NCBI GenBank assembly: GCA_902786665.1
Contig: CADADN010000030.1
Span: 1 to 43,743, forward strand
DNA length: 43,743 nucleotides
Source of the DNA: an uncultured Prevotellaceae bacterium
GTDB taxonomy: Bacteria > Bacteroidota > Bacteroidia > Bacteroidales > Bacteroidaceae
Direction: 5' to 3'
Positions 16,214-25,365 of the stretch are shown in pieces. Made by a program: the position numbers and the translations under genes. Each line of letters begins with the position of its first letter. Positions within the stretch are counted from its first letter, which is position 1. The notes beneath the pieces were generated by a model. It was given only the letters and a program-made list of their open reading frames with translations. It searched no databases and had not been told where the DNA came from.

Positions 16214-17511
16214 TGTTCCTTGTATTTGATGTTTGCGTTGTTGAGCATGTTGCGGTAATAAGCCGACACATCCTTCCAATGATAGAATGGGTAGCAGTCG
16301 GTGTCTATGGGTACAGAGGTTTCGTTCTCGTTCATCAGGAATTTGACCAAGATGTCGTCGGACCCTTGTTTGCGGAAAAAGACAAGTTGCACATTTCCTG
16401 CCATGGGGATGAGTCGGAACAAGGCAAATGTGTTGTGCAGGTTCTCCATGTCATCGGTGCCATTGACGGCCTCTTTCACACCCAGGATATACGAGAATGG
16501 CAACAAGACGCTATCGTGCCCGAAACGCAGTCGCACTTGCTTTTCACCAGACGCTATCACCTTGTCGGCTTCGTCGAGGAAGTTTCTCAGCAACGGGTAT
16601 ATGGCATAGTAGTTGGGGCGTGAACCAGGCATCAGCCCTTCCCACAAGCACCAGCTGGCGTTATAGACACGGAAGCCGTCGATGAGTTCGTCTTCAGTGA
16701 ACAGGTCGTTGAACGACAGTCCCAACTCTGGCAGGCAGTGCATGTCGGAAGCGATGTTCCACAAGCCGTCGGCAAACTTGTAGCCATCAATAAAATCTTC
16801 CACCTTTTTCGGGTCTTTGAACAATAGTCCTATCTGATGGCGCCCATTGAGTTTCTCATGTCGGAACTTGTCCAGTTTTTCATACAGATGGTCGTCGATG
16901 CCTTTGTTTGGGATGTCGATGCTGTCGTTCGGTATCAAGTAATACATATCATGTTCGCTGGCATCCATTGTGATGTTCAGTTGGGGGTTCATCACTTTCA
17001 GTTCCTGACAGAAGTTGGCCATCGAGAGCATGCAGCGTCTTACTGTAGATGAGTTGGCCTTGACATCCACGGGTTGCATGAACAGCGTTGGATAGTTGGA
17101 GGCCAGCCGGTGGGCAATCCCCTGATGCTGCAGCGCCCCCAACCGTGTCAGGTCGCCATCCCTGTGCCAGGCGTCTGCCGCCGCTTTCCTCACCCTGAGC
17201 AGCACCTCCTCACCCTTGTCGGTCAACCATCCGCGTGTCTGGGCAGTGTCCAATTTCCCGACCACATACTTATAGTGTTTATCGGTGGTCATATAACGGG
17301 CGCCATGTCGTCCATAATGACTGACATAAAAAGGTTCATACCCTGCTGGGGGTTGTGTCACATTACCAGAGGGATTAGGATAGTTGCAATAGTTGCCGGT
17401 AGCCAACTCCATATGGGCAAGCAGTTCGGCTCTCGATGTCTGGGCATGGATGGGGAAAGCCATCACACAACCCATCAAGAAACTAATGATAGTCAGGCTT
17501 GTTTTATTCAT
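16210..17511 (-). CDS. Exported histidine acid phosphatase / phytase-like protein
   Basis: The protein has 433 residues with a signal peptide (about 1-23, IHAQ). It belongs to the histidine phosphatase superfamily, clade 2: the catalytic motif SHYGRHGAR (Arg68, His69) comes near the N-terminus and the proton donor motif FGHDS (His332, Asp333) near the C-terminus, with an inserted alpha domain between them. Members hydrolyse sugar phosphates or inositol phosphates. Bacteroides MINPP-type phytases are relatives, but they carry HAE where this protein has HD. The start at 17511 fits the signal peptide and a promoter at 17541-17571; the in-frame extension upstream would cover the promoter. Its stop overlaps the ROK kinase start, so the two are co-expressed. 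Confidence 0.85.
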   Translation of the reverse strand: MNKTSLTIISFLMGCVMAFPIHAQTSRAELLAHMELATGNYCNYPNPSGNVTQPPAGYEPFYVSHYGRHGARYMTTDKHYKYVVGKLDTAQTRGWLTDKGEEVLLRVRKAAADAWHRDGDLTRLGALQHQGIAHRLASNYPTLFMQPVDVKANSSTVRRCMLSMANFCQELKVMNPQLNITMDASEHDMYYLIPNDSIDIPNKGIDDHLYEKLDKFRHEKLNGRHQIGLLFKDPKKVEDFIDGYKFADGLWNIASDMHCLPELGLSFNDLFTEDELIDGFRVYNASWCLWEGLMPGSRPNYYAIYPLLRNFLDEADKVIASGEKQVRLRFGHDSVLLPFSYILGVKEAVNGTDDMENLHNTFALFRLIPMAGNVQLVFFRKQGSDDILVKFLMNENETSVPIDTDCYPFYHWKDVSAYYRNMLNNANIKYKEQ

Positions 17512-17540
17512 ACTATTATAGAGATAGGTTGATTCGATGA

Positions 17541-17571
17541 CAAAGATATACAAAATATCAGACAAAGCAAA
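17541..17571 (-). promoter_or_regulatory. Promoter of the phosphatase-ROK kinase operon
   Basis: On the minus strand TTTG (17571-17568), 19 bases and TATCTTTG (17548-17541) match the Bacteroidota consensus. The leader to the start at 17511 is short. Confidence 0.72.
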
Positions 17572-17592
17572 GAAATTGACAGAATTATCTTT

Positions 17593-17640
17593 GGAAAGAG
17601 GAAGAAAGAGGAGGAAAGAAGAAGAGGAGGAAAGAGAAGT
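17593..17640. repeat. Purine-rich ~10-bp tandem repeat
   Basis: Degenerate units of the form GAAAGAGGAG follow each other with a period near 9-10 bp. They fill the space between the adhesin terminator and the phosphatase promoter. Confidence 0.6.
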
Positions 17641-17652
17641 TTTTAAAAGAGA

Positions 17653-17687
17653 ATTCCCCATCCCCTCCTCAGGAAGGGATGGGGAAT
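17653..17687 (-). terminator. Terminator of the large adhesin gene
   Basis: A 12-bp perfect stem (ATTCCCCATCCC with GGGATGGGGAAT) begins four bases after the adhesin stop on the minus strand. It is followed there by a T-rich stretch (TTCTCTTTT), as expected for an intrinsic terminator. Confidence 0.8.
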
Positions 17688-17690
17688 GCC

Positions 17691-20600
17691 TTATCGGATG
17701 ATGACCTTTTGGCCACCCACTACATAGACGCCTTTCAAGCCATCGAGCGAATTGGCCTGGCTGCGCACCAATTTGCCGTCGATGGTGAAGATGTCGACAG
17801 GCTGTCCGCCGTCAATGACCTGACGGATGCCGGAAGCCACCATGATGGAGACGGAGACTGGTTTCGACTCCTGCCCGCTGGCATAAACCGCGGTCACGGC
17901 AAAGGTGTGCTCGCCATCCTCCACCTGGTCGGCGGCGATGGTGTAGGTTGTCACGCCATTCTCCACCGCGGCCACCAACTGCCTCTCGTAGTAGACATTG
18001 TACTTGCTCACCGCGCCGACATAGTTGAAGCGGACGTCATCGACCATCACGCCGAAAATGTCGTTCGACGTATGGCGGATGGCAAAGTATTTCGTGCCCT
18101 CTGGCAACATGACATTGTATGGCGTCCACGCCATCTCGTCGGTGGCAAAACTCTCCACCAGTTCGAAACTCTCTGGCTGGTTGTCGGTCTTGGAGGCCAG
18201 CACCTCGAACGACTCAATGCCATACCTGTCGGTGATGGCTCTGAGATAGAAACTGATTTCCTGCTCCGTGCCAGGCAACTCAGGTGAGATGAGCCAATGG
18301 TCGGCAGCATCGACATCACCGTCGGGCACCGGACACATCGACAGCATGACCTGCGTCCCGCTATGTCCCACCTCTTTGGCGAATCCGGCCTTGGCTATGT
18401 CGAAGACCATCCATGCCGAGGGGGCGTATCTGTTTTCATAGCTGATGCTGGGATCCTGCCAACTATACACCTCGCTGCCATTGCCGTCGAAGAGCGTCCA
18501 TTCCCCGATGCGGCCTGCATGCTCCGTGGCGGTGATGCCGCCGATGCTGAATGTGGGGAAGGCATCAGTGTTGTCGAACGACTCCGTATGCTCAGCGGGC
18601 TCTGCAGCAGGTGCATTCCAGTTCAACTCCACGCCCGTTGCGCCCTTGTCCTCTGCCGTGAGGTTCTCTGGAGCGGGTGCTTTGCTGTCGTTGATGGTGA
18701 TGGTGGCCTCTGCGGTGTTATCGGCAGGTTTCAGGTCGGCGCCGTAATCGGCCTGGACCTTGATGGTGCGGTCGCCAGCCTCGTCAAAGACAGAGGTGGC
18801 CCATGAGGCAGTGAACTCCTTGGTGGCAAACGGAGCGAGTTCCGAACCTATGGCCTCGTGCATCAACACCTCGTCGCCGACAGTGACAATGAGGGTGTAG
18901 TCCTTGGCAGCCTGCTCACCCCAGTTGGTGACGGTGACGGTGATGTCCGCCTTCTTGCCAGCATCCACGGCGGTGGGAGCCGACAACCCGACAGTGAGGT
19001 TGTGTGCAAGCAGGTCGACGATACGGATGTTGTCTACTACGAGAGCGTCACCCTGCTCTTCTATCTCACCCCAGTCGTCGATGATGGTGGGATTTTTGAT
19101 GGCGGCCGTGAGACCCACCTGGGCGAAGTTGCCGGTCTTCAATTCGTTGAGCGGCACCTTCACGTTCTTGTATCCATTTTCATTCAACGATTCCGTGGCC
19201 AATGCCACCTCGTCGCCACCATCCACGTGTCCTGTCACGTTCACCCTGCCAACGCCGAACCCTACAGCATCGAAGAGCAATGTGGGATTGGTGCCCTCTT
19301 TGATGTTGAGCTTGCCAGAGTTGAGGTAGATGTTGCCAGCCTCCTGCGCGGTCATGGCAATGGCCATGCCGTCGTCGTCGCTCGACTGCGAGAAGTTCAG
19401 CCCCAGGCTGTTGCTTTCCCAGAAGTAATGCAGGTTGCCTTCGGCGAATCCCTCCACCACTGGCAGGTCGTATGGGCTGCCCACCAACAACCTGGCTCCC
19501 GACTCATCATAAAGCATCGACTCGCCAACTTCGTTACGAGCTGCCACATACCACACCTGGTATCCCTGTTCACCCTCGTTGGTGGTGAAGTCCAACACAT
19601 ATGAGTCGGCATCCGTCACCGAGGCCACCTCCTCGTCGGGTATGGTGGTGCCGGGGAGGCAAGCATAGATGACATATTCCACCTCGGCGAGGTTCACATA
19701 GCCTCCATTGTGTCCTGTCTCTTTCACCTTGTCCCAGGTGAGCATCACAGAAGTCTGCTGGTCGACGGCCTTGACATTCTTCACATATTCGGGTGTGTCG
19801 GGGCCAAGATAAACTGTCACCTTCTCACTCTTCAGTCCGATGCCGTCGGCGTTATAGGGAACAGCCTGGTAAGTATATTCGCCTGCCTCTTCAATATTGT
19901 CGGTATGGTTGAGTGTCGCACCAGGAGCCACATCTTCGAAAGCATCGACGAGGTCGCTGCCCCGGTAGAGTTCTATCTTGGTGAGGTTGGCGGTCAGCGC
20001 ATTGCCATCGACGGAAGTGGTGGGTGCCATGACGACGATGTCGGCCGACTTGGCGCCCAATGCTCCAGGTGTCACTGTCAGTTCGGGAGCGGCAGGAGCG
20101 GTGGGTTCTGGTGCAAAATCGACGATGACCTTGTTGATCCACAATTCATACATGTCGGCATCGGAAATGCAATGTACGGCCACATGATAGGACCCTGTCT
20201 CATCGGCGGTGAAGGTGGCCTCGAAGTCCTTCTCGTCCTCATCGGTCACCACGCAGTCTTCCAGTACCTTCATATTGAGGCCTTCCACGGTGGCCTCCCG
20301 TCCTACTACAATCTCGAAACGCTCTGGGTAACCCGCCGAACCGGCATTCACGGTGATGGCGTAGCGCTTGCCGGCATCGAAATGCAAGGGCGGAGAGACG
20401 AGGTAGTCGTCGGCAGGCTGGGAGGAGCTATACTCATAGGTGGCGTGTGTGCCGCCATCCCATTCCCATCGCCGGTCGTCGTCGTTGGCATCAATCTGCA
20501 TGAACTGGTCGCCCACGGCATCCTGGGTGAAGTCGGCAATGTAGGGAATATCATACACATAGTTCAATCTCACACTCACCACATCGCTCTTGTCGCCCTG

Positions 20601-22598
20601 ACCGTCGGCATTGTAGGCCACCACTTGGTAGCGATAGGTTGCACCCTCCAGTTCCGGATTGTCGTCGACATAGGTCAATGCCATGCCGGGAGCCACGTCC
20701 TCGAAGGTCGTGATCACCTCGTTGTCACGCAACAGTTCTATTTTTGTCAGGTTGTCAGTCAGGTCCTCGCCGCCGATGTTCTTCGTCGGGGCGGTGAACG
20801 TGATGGTGGCCATGGGCTTTTCCGGGTCTGCCGTCACCGTCAGGTCGCTCACGGCAGCCGGAGCAGCCATGATGGTCTCGTCCACCAACAGGTTGTCCAC
20901 CCTCAGCGAGGCATGGTCGTAGTCGCTGATGGCATGGATGCCGAAGTGGTAGTAGCCCGTCTCGGGCACGGTGATGAACTTGTTAGCCAGCGTCAGGGGC
21001 ATTTCCGTCTGCAGTTCGGTAGGTTCGATCACCATGATGGTCATGGCCTCGGCCGTGGCTGCTGTCCCCATCTTCACCTCCATGCGCTCATCATAGGCGT
21101 CCGTAGAGCAATGGGCGTCGATGGTGAAGCTGTAGGTCTTGCCGGCCTCCAGGCGTATGGCGGGCGAGATGAGCCAGTCGTCGGCATCGTTGTCGCTATT
21201 GTATTTATAGGATGCCTCGTCTTCAAACTGATGCCAGGTGCTGCCGTCGCCGTTGGCATCGATGATGGTGAGCCAGTCCCAGTCGTCCACGCTGTCGAAG
21301 CCGTTGGCATAGGGCAGCACCTCGATGGGTGCGAAGGGGTCGTCCTTCGACAATGCGATGTCGTTGAACCACATCTCCGCCCTCACTTCCTCTGGGTCGG
21401 CATTGGCCAGCAAGTTACGTGTAGAGGTCATCGTCTGGGTGTCGCTGTCATACAGCATTCGGAAATCCGTCAGGTCTCCGCCTTCACATCCCACGGCATA
21501 CACCGTGGCATCACCGTTGGTGCCCTGCGTCTGCAACCCTTCGAAGGAGACATCCATTCCGTCTATCTTACCCTTCATCCAGGCTTCGGGATAGTCGGGG
21601 AAGAGTCCTTTCAGATAAACATAATCGTCCTGGAAGCCGATGGTCACATAGCCTTTGTAGAGGTGCTGTTCCTCGCCTTCCTGCACATGTCCCTTGACAT
21701 GCCACGTCTCGGTCTGCAAACCGTCGGGCGGGGTCACCGTGACGGACTCCAAGGGCTCGTATCCGCCCGTGTAGGTCCACACGGTCTCATAGTCACCCTG
21801 CCAGGCGAAAGAATCGTAGTCGTCCCAGAACAGTCCCATGAAACAATTCTCCGAGGATTTCTCGAGCGAGATGGTGCCTTCAACGTCGTCAACGGCGAAG
21901 GTAAACCTGCCGTTGTTGTAACCGTCATAATTGCTGAAGCCACCAAATTCGTCGACGACAGCCCATTGCAGACTGAGGGTGACCTCGGCGGAAGCGTTGT
22001 ACTCGATAGGTTGGTGGACGGGCACACTGATGGTGTTCCCCTTGCGCATTCCTTTCACCCACGCTCCTGTAGGATAATTGGAGAGGATGTTGCGGATATA
22101 CACCGTACCATCGTCGCAGGTCACGATATGCACCGACCCGCTTTGTTCCATCGTCACCAATTGGTCTTCGTTGTCATAGCGCATGCCACTACGTTCATAC
22201 ACCTTGCGCTCACCCTGGGCGGGGCTGACGATGATGCCATGCGCATCCACCACCTCGCCATTGGCCTTGGAGGCTTTCATGGGGAGGCCCACGCTCACTT
22301 GCGAAGGACGCTTGGCTTGGCGGCCATCCTGTGGTTGAACAGGGGCCTTGACAGGTGATTTCCCGTCGAGGGACATCGAGGTGGCAATCCGTGCGTCACG
22401 GAAGGCGATGCCAGGCTTGCGCACCTTCTCTATCGGTTTCACCGATGAAACAGGGTTGGCCGTCTGGCTTCCCTTGAAATTGAACACCTTGGCCTTTGGG
22501 GCAGCCTGCTTCGTAGAGAAGTCCTGTTCCTGGGCTTGCAGTGTAAGACCGCTGATGGTCAAGATAGCGGTCAGCATCCAGAGTTTCCTTTTTTTCAT
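17691..22598 (-). CDS. Large secreted multidomain adhesin-like protein with sorting-type tail
   Basis: The protein has 1635 residues: a signal peptide (about 1-22, LQA), an N-terminal region with a repeated beta-structured module (about 110-420), then alternating gingipain-type cleaved-adhesin modules (about 425-585, 680-840, 1045-1190, 1330-1530) and fibronectin III-like domains (about 585-680, 845-1040, 1530-1590), plus a CARDB-like domain (about 1190-1305). The adhesin modules carry patterns such as DDWLISPAIRLEAGK and ADDYLVSPPLHFDAGK. The last ~45 residues (PVDIFTIDGKLVRS ... LKGVYVVGGQKVIIR) resemble a type IX secretion sorting tail. It should be surface-exposed or released and may bind host or polysaccharide ligands. 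No protease domain is visible, so it is an adhesin without enzyme. A strong terminator follows. Domain borders are estimates. Confidence 0.8.
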   Translation of the reverse strand: MKKRKLWMLTAILTISGLTLQAQEQDFSTKQAAPKAKVFNFKGSQTANPVSSVKPIEKVRKPGIAFRDARIATSMSLDGKSPVKAPVQPQDGRQAKRPSQVSVGLPMKASKANGEVVDAHGIIVSPAQGERKVYERSGMRYDNEDQLVTMEQSGSVHIVTCDDGTVYIRNILSNYPTGAWVKGMRKGNTISVPVHQPIEYNASAEVTLSLQWAVVDEFGGFSNYDGYNNGRFTFAVDDVEGTISLEKSSENCFMGLFWDDYDSFAWQGDYETVWTYTGGYEPLESVTVTPPDGLQTETWHVKGHVQEGEEQHLYKGYVTIGFQDDYVYLKGLFPDYPEAWMKGKIDGMDVSFEGLQTQGTNGDATVYAVGCEGGDLTDFRMLYDSDTQTMTSTRNLLANADPEEVRAEMWFNDIALSKDDPFAPIEVLPYANGFDSVDDWDWLTIIDANGDGSTWHQFEDEASYKYNSDNDADDWLISPAIRLEAGKTYSFTIDAHCSTDAYDERMEVKMGTAATAEAMTIMVIEPTELQTEMPLTLANKFITVPETGYYHFGIHAISDYDHASLRVDNLLVDETIMAAPAAVSDLTVTADPEKPMATITFTAPTKNIGGEDLTDNLTKIELLRDNEVITTFEDVAPGMALTYVDDNPELEGATYRYQVVAYNADGQGDKSDVVSVRLNYVYDIPYIADFTQDAVGDQFMQIDANDDDRRWEWDGGTHATYEYSSSQPADDYLVSPPLHFDAGKRYAITVNAGSAGYPERFEIVVGREATVEGLNMKVLEDCVVTDEDEKDFEATFTADETGSYHVAVHCISDADMYELWINKVIVDFAPEPTAPAAPELTVTPGALGAKSADIVVMAPTTSVDGNALTANLTKIELYRGSDLVDAFEDVAPGATLNHTDNIEEAGEYTYQAVPYNADGIGLKSEKVTVYLGPDTPEYVKNVKAVDQQTSVMLTWDKVKETGHNGGYVNLAEVEYVIYACLPGTTIPDEEVASVTDADSYVLDFTTNEGEQGYQVWYVAARNEVGESMLYDESGARLLVGSPYDLPVVEGFAEGNLHYFWESNSLGLNFSQSSDDDGMAIAMTAQEAGNIYLNSGKLNIKEGTNPTLLFDAVGFGVGRVNVTGHVDGGDEVALATESLNENGYKNVKVPLNELKTGNFAQVGLTAAIKNPTIIDDWGEIEEQGDALVVDNIRIVDLLAHNLTVGLSAPTAVDAGKKADITVTVTNWGEQAAKDYTLIVTVGDEVLMHEAIGSELAPFATKEFTASWATSVFDEAGDRTIKVQADYGADLKPADNTAEATITINDSKAPAPENLTAEDKGATGVELNWNAPAAEPAEHTESFDNTDAFPTFSIGGITATEHAGRIGEWTLFDGNGSEVYSWQDPSISYENRYAPSAWMVFDIAKAGFAKEVGHSGTQVMLSMCPVPDGDVDAADHWLISPELPGTEQEISFYLRAITDRYGIESFEVLASKTDNQPESFELVESFATDEMAWTPYNVMLPEGTKYFAIRHTSNDIFGVMVDDVRFNYVGAVSKYNVYYERQLVAAVENGVTTYTIAADQVEDGEHTFAVTAVYASGQESKPVSVSIMVASGIRQVIDGGQPVDIFTIDGKLVRSQANSLDGLKGVYVVGGQKVIIR

Positions 22599-22682
22599 CT
22601 CTTCTTATGATTAACAATTACATTGCTTCTTAGCGAAACCATTGATGTTCATCTGCTTACTACCTTTCGGACGTCATATACA

Positions 22683-22712
22683 GGGATGATCTTCGAGGTT
22701 CATCCCTCGAAG
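22683..22712. promoter_or_regulatory. Interleaved dyads upstream of the adhesin gene
   Basis: GGGATGA (22683-22689) pairs with TCATCCC (22700-22706), while CTTCGAGG (22691-22698) pairs with CCTCGAAG (22705-22712). The two stems interleave, so the RNA could form a pseudoknot or alternative hairpins. It lies about 85-115 bases before the adhesin start. Function is unknown. Confidence 0.4.
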
Positions 22713-23003
22713 TGTTGTGAGACGGGGATGCTCCTTGTATCGTGCATTATCAATGGGTTTGTGGATGAAAGATTTTGCATCATAATTCCACGCGTGCGCG
22801 TGCGAAAACCGAGGCAAAAATATGAAAAAAAATGCCAAACGCATCAAAGAAAAACAGATTGCGAAGAAAAAAGGACAAATAGCAAAGCAAATCAAGACCG
22901 TTCTCTTCGTGTTTACAACCCGCCCCACCTCATTTTTTTTGGGGGGTACGGACCCTTTGTAGGGACTTATTTCATGCGTGTCCGAATAGACCAAATGGTT
23001 CCC

Positions 23004-23081
23004 AGAAGTCGTAGGGGCGGGTCTATAAGATTGAAAATTGAAGATTGAAGATTGAAAATTAGATTCATTGTCATCCCGAAT
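23004..23081 (+). repeat. Dispersed mosaic repeat, copy 1
   Basis: The unit reads AGAAGTCGTAGGGGCGGGTCTATAAG, then ATTGAAGA-type 8-bp units, then AGATTCATTGTCATCCCGAAT. It is nearly the reverse complement of 28767-28838, with a different number of internal TTGAAGA units. Confidence 0.85.
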
Positions 23082-23102
23082 TTTAGAATTGGAGAATTTT
23101 AC

Positions 23103-23159
23103 GGGCGGGCACAAGACCCGCCCCTACAGCCGCACCGTTTGCCGCACCGTCATTCTTGG
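23103..23159 (+). repeat. GGGCGGG hairpin and shared CATTCTTGG block
   Basis: GGGCGGG (23103-23109) pairs with CCCGCCC (23117-23123). The following CCCCTACAG...GTTTGCCGCAC...CATTCTTGG block (23121-23159) recurs at 28505-28543 with few differences. Confidence 0.75.
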
Positions 23160-23210
23160 CTTTTGTATGGATATTGAGGTGGACAAGAGAATGCATCATC
23201 TTTTCTTTCC

Positions 23211-24323
23211 CTATCGGCTACCTCGTCGTCGGATGAAAAAACTACCGATGGCCAGGGCAATGACAAGGAAGGTGACGACGAATGCCCAGATGTTGGTGAC
23301 ACGCGAGGTTGCACTGATACTGTACTTAAAACCATCGGGAATGGTACGCTCTCCTGAAACGCGGTAGTGGATGGCACGCCCGTCATATTCTCCCATACCT
23401 GCATCCGTAACTTTTCCAGGCATGACAAGGTCATAGTTGGTGTTGAACGCCAGGAATGATTCATAGGGCAGACTATTGTCTAATGTGTCGAGTTTCAGGG
23501 AGGTGTAGGCATCGGAATGGAAATGACTGTCGAGCAACTTTTTGAAGTTGTCAAATTTGTCATCCGTGTAGTTGAGCACATCTGGATGCATGGCCAACTC
23601 ATCACATTGACTGACGAACGCCTCCTTGCTGACAGGCGGGTTCTTGACTTTGTCGTAGTTGTCGGCAATGATCTTGCATATTTCAGTAAACCAGTTGGCA
23701 TTGATCCATTGGTTGACTTTCACCTCCATTTTGTCCAACACGTCTTTCTTTTCCTGACCACTGCAGTTTCGTGTCAGGTCAGGATGGCCGGTAAACCAGT
23801 AAGAGGCAGAATCGGTACCGAGGAAGCGACTGATAGGGATGGGGAAAAGTGGCGGACCGTCATAGGCAAAAGTCTCTGTGAATGTGTAGTCGGTGTAGAA
23901 CCACTTGAAGTTTTTCTCCAACTTGCTATTGGCCTTGAACCCTTTTGCCATGAGCAGTTGGTCGCTCATATCCTGCACCGTCTCGAATTGTTTCTTGACG
24001 TGCACCATCAATGTGTCGGACAGTTGCTTGTTAGGATTCAGCTTTTGAAGGCTGTCGACCTGGGCCTGGGTCATGGGCACGGGATGTCGCAGGGAGTCGT
24101 TGCCGATGACCGACCAGGAGCGTTCCCAATGCTTGTCAATGAGACTGTCGAAATCCTCTTCCTGCGGTTTCATCAGCTTCTTTTCCTCGGTGTGGAACGA
24201 GTATTCGCGGATGCAGGTGCCGTCCTCGTTGATGACGGTCAGCATGCGGGCATCCTTGTTCTTGCATGATGCCATGAAGAGCACCAGCATCATCACGGCT
24301 ATGGTTTTACTGTTGGTTTTCAT
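23211..24323 (-). CDS. Lipoprotein with C-terminal membrane segment, third gene of an ECF sigma operon
   Basis: The protein has 370 residues with a lipobox (MASC, Cys20) and a single hydrophobic segment near the C-terminus (about 344-364) followed by a basic tail (RRRGSR). The middle is soluble, charged and rich in aromatic residues, with no motif I recognise. The first codons overlap the anti-sigma gene by 17 bases, so it is the third gene of the sigma/anti-sigma operon. A lipid anchor at one end and a membrane segment at the other would hold the middle part in the periplasm. A role as regulator or target of the sigma system is inference; the family is unknown to me. Confidence 0.75.
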   Translation of the reverse strand: MKTNSKTIAVMMLVLFMASCKNKDARMLTVINEDGTCIREYSFHTEEKKLMKPQEEDFDSLIDKHWERSWSVIGNDSLRHPVPMTQAQVDSLQKLNPNKQLSDTLMVHVKKQFETVQDMSDQLLMAKGFKANSKLEKNFKWFYTDYTFTETFAYDGPPLFPIPISRFLGTDSASYWFTGHPDLTRNCSGQEKKDVLDKMEVKVNQWINANWFTEICKIIADNYDKVKNPPVSKEAFVSQCDELAMHPDVLNYTDDKFDNFKKLLDSHFHSDAYTSLKLDTLDNSLPYESFLAFNTNYDLVMPGKVTDAGMGEYDGRAIHYRVSGERTIPDGFKYSISATSRVTNIWAFVVTFLVIALAIGSFFIRRRGSR

Positions 24324-24753
24324 AAATCATCCGTTTTAGTGAACGATAGGTTTTCGATTGTTCCCTTTTCCGCTCCAAGTAGCACATATATAATTCCCGG
24401 GGTGTGCTCCCCTCGCAGAGGTCGGGCGTATGTCCTGTTTGGTTGGTTGCCATTGTCTGTTGCGGTACTTCATTGTTCTCTCCTTGGACGGCGAAAAACA
24501 GGCCGATTAAGAATACTGCTGCCATTGTCGTGGCTGTCCGCAGGAGAGTAACCCATACCGGCGTATGAGTTTTGACTATTTCCTTGTCCATGCCATTCAC
24601 AGCGGAGAAGCTCTGGAACACTTCACGGTAAGGCATCAGGTCTTCTGCAATGTCCTCTCCTTGGAAATAGTTGTAGAGCATCTGTTCCTCCTCCAACGTA
24701 GTTTCAGCATTGAGGAAGCGCTCCACCAGCTGTCGTATGTAGGTTTCGTTCAT
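24307..24753 (-). CDS. Membrane anti-sigma factor-like protein
   Basis: The protein has 148 residues. A cytoplasmic N-terminal part (about 1-65) carries the motif RFLNAETTLEEEQMLYNYF, closely matched by RYLEAETTIEEERQLLEYF in the second module's membrane protein (27241-28341). A single membrane segment follows (about 67-89), then a short outer domain of about 55 residues. The gene overlaps the sigma gene stop by 4 bases (ATGA) and overlaps the lipoprotein gene downstream. This position and layout are typical for anti-sigma factors that hold an ECF sigma factor at the membrane. No zinc-binding HxxxCxxC motif is present, so it is not a ZAS-type anti-sigma factor. Confidence 0.78.
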   Translation of the reverse strand: MNETYIRQLVERFLNAETTLEEEQMLYNYFQGEDIAEDLMPYREVFQSFSAVNGMDKEIVKTHTPVWVTLLRTATTMAAVFLIGLFFAVQGENNEVPQQTMATNQTGHTPDLCEGSTPRELYMCYLERKREQSKTYRSLKRMIYENQQ

Positions 24754-25229
24754 TTTGATTCAGATTTTAATTGTTCGACGATGCTTCTCCGTGCCCTGCT
24801 GAGCGACTGTCTTACAGCGGCCTCGCTGGTTCCGATGAGACTTGCGATGTCGGCCATCGTCATTTCCTGCATGTGCCGCATACGGAGCACGGTCTGTTGC
24901 ATGGTAGGCAGGGCGTCGACCAGTTCCATCATCCGGTCTATCTGCTCGTTTCTTGTCAATTCCGACTCATCGTCATTGGCGATGTCGGCACGGGCGATGT
25001 CAACCGTCGCTCGTTTTCGCCTGACTTTGCTTAGAGACAGGTTGCGGACGACCACCCTGGCAAATCCACGGACATTCATGATGGGCTCGTCGCGAAGTTG
25101 CCACAGGCGGAGCATGGCATCCTGCACCACGTCTTCCGCCTCCTCGTCGCTGCCCAGGATTCCCCTGGCTACGCTCAGCAGCGTCGGGCGCATGGCCTTC
25201 ACTTCGTCCATCAATCTCTCTGTCGTCAT
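24750..25229 (-). CDS. ECF RNA polymerase sigma factor (module 1)
   Basis: The protein has 159 residues. Sigma region 2 (about 15-75) contains DEEAEDVVQDAMLRLWQ and the DNA-melting/-10 recognition part. Region 4 (about 105-155) contains LPTMQQTVLRMRHMQEMTMADIAS with the helix-turn-helix that reads the -35-type element. Region 3 is missing, as in ECF sigma factors. The start at 25229 (MTTERLMDEV) was chosen over an upstream in-frame codon because the extra 37 residues are hydrophobic and basic, unlike any sigma factor. The gene overlaps the anti-sigma gene by an ATGA, giving a three-gene operon sigma / anti-sigma / lipoprotein. Confidence 0.9.
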   Translation of the reverse strand: MTTERLMDEVKAMRPTLLSVARGILGSDEEAEDVVQDAMLRLWQLRDEPIMNVRGFARVVVRNLSLSKVRRKRATVDIARADIANDDESELTRNEQIDRMMELVDALPTMQQTVLRMRHMQEMTMADIASLIGTSEAAVRQSLSRARRSIVEQLKSESK

Positions 25230-25365
25230 ACCTTTTGTCGTTCTTTTGTCTATATGACGCCATATAACCCCTTTTGTGACATAAAAAAATGAAAAAGTGA
25301 GATATTTGCTGAATGCCACTTGAATATTCCGACTTCTCACACCTCGTAAATGCTGTTCGGCATTT

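Larger units (their letters stand above)
22599..23210. other. 612-base intergenic region made of dispersed repeats
   Basis: No gene is supported. From left to right: the adhesin leader; two interleaved dyads at 22683-22712; a copy of the GGACATGCATGAAG motif in inverse orientation (22956-22985); a mosaic repeat with GGGGCGGGTCT and TTGAAGA units (23004-23081); and a second GGGCGGG hairpin followed by a shared CCCCTACAG...CATTCTTGG block (23103-23159). Confidence 0.6.

Noticed and set aside
19710-22358. An 882-codon open frame on the plus strand
   Set aside because: It lies opposite the adhesin gene, is rich in His, Gly and Val as typical for antisense shadows of GC-rich genes, and has no recognisable domain or promoter.
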